A stretch of 6,474 bases of DNA from an uncultured Ruminococcus sp. (GTDB lineage: Bacteria; Bacillota; Clostridia; Oscillospirales; Acutalibacteraceae), in assembly GCA_902783815.1 (NCBI GenBank), contig CACZSM010000160.1, positions 1 through 6,474 of the forward strand, in the 5' to 3' direction. Below are positions 5,307 through 6,474 of this stretch, in pieces. Both the position numbers and the translations under genes were made by a program. The stretch's first letter is position 1. Each line of letters opens with the position of its first letter. The notes beneath the pieces are model-generated. The model was given only the letters and a program-made list of their open reading frames with translations. It was not told the origin of the DNA and made no database searches.

Positions 5307-6155
5307 TTAATCGTTATTCTCAATTTTCAGGAGATACAGCTTATTCTTCTCCTTGAAAGCCGTCTTTGCCCACAATGCCATAGCAGCGGCATTACCGATA
5401 TGAGTATATAGTATAGGAGTAAGCCCCCTGCTCTTGATCTGATTCAGAGCATATACGCACATCTTATAGCCAAAGCCCTTTCGGCGCTCATCCTCGCGGA
5501 CTGCGATAGACTTTATCCTGAGAAATTCCTCAGTACGGCTGCCAATAACTGCATTGGCAACTATTCTTCCGTCCTTGATAAGCGCATACATATCTGTATT
5601 GAGATATTGATTAACTTTTCTTTCCAGCTTTGTCTGCCAGTGGAATTCTTCTTTCAGTGACTCATAAAAATCCCACACCATTTTTGTATGCTCTGCATTA
5701 TCCTTATCGATCTTAACGATCTCTTCACCCTCACCCGGCAGAGCAGCAGGTATCTCAGCGATTTTTTCTCCCGTATGGGTAAATACGGCAATAGAAAACT
5801 CATCTGTTATAGAGTAATTAATTTCAAGCGTTGTAAGCGCATACAGATCCGAAAAGCTGTCTGCAACATCCTGCTTGAGATATATCTCCGCCTTCGGGAT
5901 ATTACAATCTCTAAGGAAACGGCATATATCTATCAGTTTATTAGTATCATCCTTGATCGCTGCGGATGTCCAGAGCCATACGCGATGGTCATTTTTTGTA
6001 ATAAGAATTATCACATATTTATGGTCGGAATAAAGCTCGAAGCCGCTTTCTTTCCTTGCAGACTCAATAGCATTAAAAATTATTGAATCCTCGACATACT
6101 CCTTATTCTTAAAGATCTCGTCATTTCCATTTATCATGTCAAACTTTGTTGCCAT
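5307..6155 (-). CDS. GNAT family N-acetyltransferase with an extra N-terminal domain
   Basis: The C-terminal half (about residues 146-282) is a GNAT fold, which transfers an acetyl group from acetyl-CoA to an amine. Motif A is RIKSIAVREDERRKGFGYKM (213-232): the strand IKSIAV, then RRKGFG, the acetyl-CoA pyrophosphate-binding loop of Q/RxxGxG/A type. Motif B is NAAAMALWAKTAFKEKNKLY (255-274), including the Asn-Ala and a Tyr near the C-terminus often seen in active enzymes. The N-terminal 145 residues are not a canonical GNAT by eye. They contain VIILITKNDHRVWLWTS and an alternating helix-strand pattern, so they could be a degenerate GNAT repeat or a substrate-binding domain. The substrate is unknown. 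The start is firm: AGGAGG (6163-6168) lies 7 bases before ATG 6155. The gene is monocistronic, with its own promoter, a structured leader and a terminator. Confidence 0.9.
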   Translation of the reverse strand: MATKFDMINGNDEIFKNKEYVEDSIIFNAIESARKESGFELYSDHKYVIILITKNDHRVWLWTSAAIKDDTNKLIDICRFLRDCNIPKAEIYLKQDVADSFSDLYALTTLEINYSITDEFSIAVFTHTGEKIAEIPAALPGEGEEIVKIDKDNAEHTKMVWDFYESLKEEFHWQTKLERKVNQYLNTDMYALIKDGRIVANAVIGSRTEEFLRIKSIAVREDERRKGFGYKMCVYALNQIKSRGLTPILYTHIGNAAAMALWAKTAFKEKNKLYLLKIENND

Positions 6156-6184
6156 AATGATTCCTCCTTATCCTTTAATAATCA

Positions 6185-6238
6185 GCTGCCAGTACATTCT
6201 ATGCGAGGTCAGCAAGCTATGGCTTTATCCTCGGCAGC
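6185..6238 (-). promoter_or_regulatory. Structured 5' leader of the GNAT gene (three-tier stem)
   Basis: In the minus-strand transcript, GCTGCC pairs with GGCAGC (6233-6238 with 6185-6190). GAGG pairs with CCTC directly inside it on the 5' side (6229-6232 with 6205-6208). AAGC pairs with GCTT at the tip around a 4-base loop (6222-6225 with 6214-6217). The 3' strand has a 14-base asymmetric bulge (6191-6204). It ends about 30 bases before the start codon, close to the ribosome binding site. It matches no riboswitch class I know, and no terminator follows. Confidence 0.4.
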
Positions 6239-6257
6239 ACAATAGTATTAAATCAGA

Positions 6258-6300
6258 ATTATATCAACTCTATTTTACAATATTTTTACAAATTTTTCAA
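6258..6300 (-). promoter_or_regulatory. Promoter region of the GNAT gene
   Basis: Two overlapping minus-strand candidates. TTGAAA (6295-6300), 17 bases, TAAAAT (6272-6277) is the better canonical pair. TGATATAAT (6258-6266) is a perfect extended -10 without a good -35. Either gives a leader of about 95-110 bases that contains the three-tier stem. Confidence 0.55.
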
Positions 6301-6343
6301 CCCATTTTTTTAACATTTTACTAAATCATATTTTCGTTAATAT

Positions 6344-6352
6344 TGATATAAT
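6344..6352 (+). promoter_or_regulatory. Extended -10 element facing right
   Basis: TGATATAAT on the plus strand. The surrounding TTGATATAAT and nearby TTCTG also occur on the minus strand at 6254-6267, so the two promoters are divergent look-alikes. There is no clear -35. Confidence 0.3.
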
Positions 6353-6407
6353 ATTCTGTTGAAAATTATCCACTCCTACAAAAATAAAAAATTTTAGTCA
6401 CGATTTG

Positions 6408-6436
6408 TTTAAAAAATAATTTAAATGGTGTATAAT
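6408..6436 (+). promoter_or_regulatory. Promoter for a gene starting just past the right edge
   Basis: TATAAT (6431-6436) with TTTAAA (6408-6413) 17 bases upstream, in very AT-rich DNA. It points right towards AGGAG (6462-6466). Confidence 0.5.
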
Positions 6437-6461
6437 GATAAGCTGTTGGTGAAATTATTTT

Positions 6462-6466
6462 AGGAG
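6462..6466 (+). promoter_or_regulatory. Ribosome binding site of a gene beginning at the right edge
   Basis: AGGAG is followed by the 8 bases ACGATAAA, which end exactly at the window edge. A start codon at or just beyond 6475 would be at normal spacing. No coding sequence of that gene is visible. Confidence 0.55.
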
Positions 6467-6474
6467 ACGATAAA

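Noticed and set aside
6366..6374. TTATCCACT, one base off the DnaA box consensus, in very AT-rich DNA
   Set aside because: Only a single box was seen and there is no dnaA, dnaN, rpmH or rnpA nearby, so no support for an origin.

Overview
This is a moderately AT-rich chromosomal window. The protein sequences point to a Firmicute of the class Clostridia, most likely a Ruminococcus-like gut or rumen anaerobe. The clues are strong AGGAGG-type ribosome binding sites, frequent ATA and AGA codons, a SigH-like sigma factor, a Clostridia-type short XRE regulator and a double zinc-ribbon protein. The organism assignment is inference. No rRNA, tRNA, CRISPR array, integrase or insertion sequence was seen.

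Layout from left to right. Bases 1-1866 (minus strand) hold a two-gene unit: a YifB/ComM-type AAA+ ATPase followed by the N-terminal third of an amidohydrolase that runs off the left edge. A 400-base AT-rich intergenic region carries back-to-back promoters for comM (minus) and for the next unit (plus). Bases 2276-3267 (plus) encode a SigH-like sigma-70 factor and a 93-residue double zinc-ribbon protein, closed by a hairpin terminator. Then come a 138-residue protein I do not recognise (3372-3788) and an XRE helix-turn-helix regulator (start 3889) with its own extended -10 promoter.

Bases 4136-5183 (minus) form a compact unit I cannot assign to any known system. It has a promoter, a 174-residue unknown protein, an in-frame 45-codon continuation or separate small ORF lacking a normal start codon, and a 48-residue very basic small protein with a strong ribosome binding site. 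It ends in a 13-bp UUCG hairpin, which also lies inside the 3' end of the convergent XRE frame. Bases 5245-6300 (minus) hold a GNAT acetyltransferase with a clear intrinsic terminator and a leader that can fold into a three-tier stem. The right edge has a plus-strand promoter and ribosome binding site for a gene whose start codon lies at or just beyond the last base.

The left half is mostly housekeeping or regulatory: a competence/recombination-type ATPase, a sigma factor and a zinc-ribbon protein. The right half looks more accessory. The best candidates for something undescribed are the small-protein unit at 4212-5035 and the structured leader at 6185-6238.
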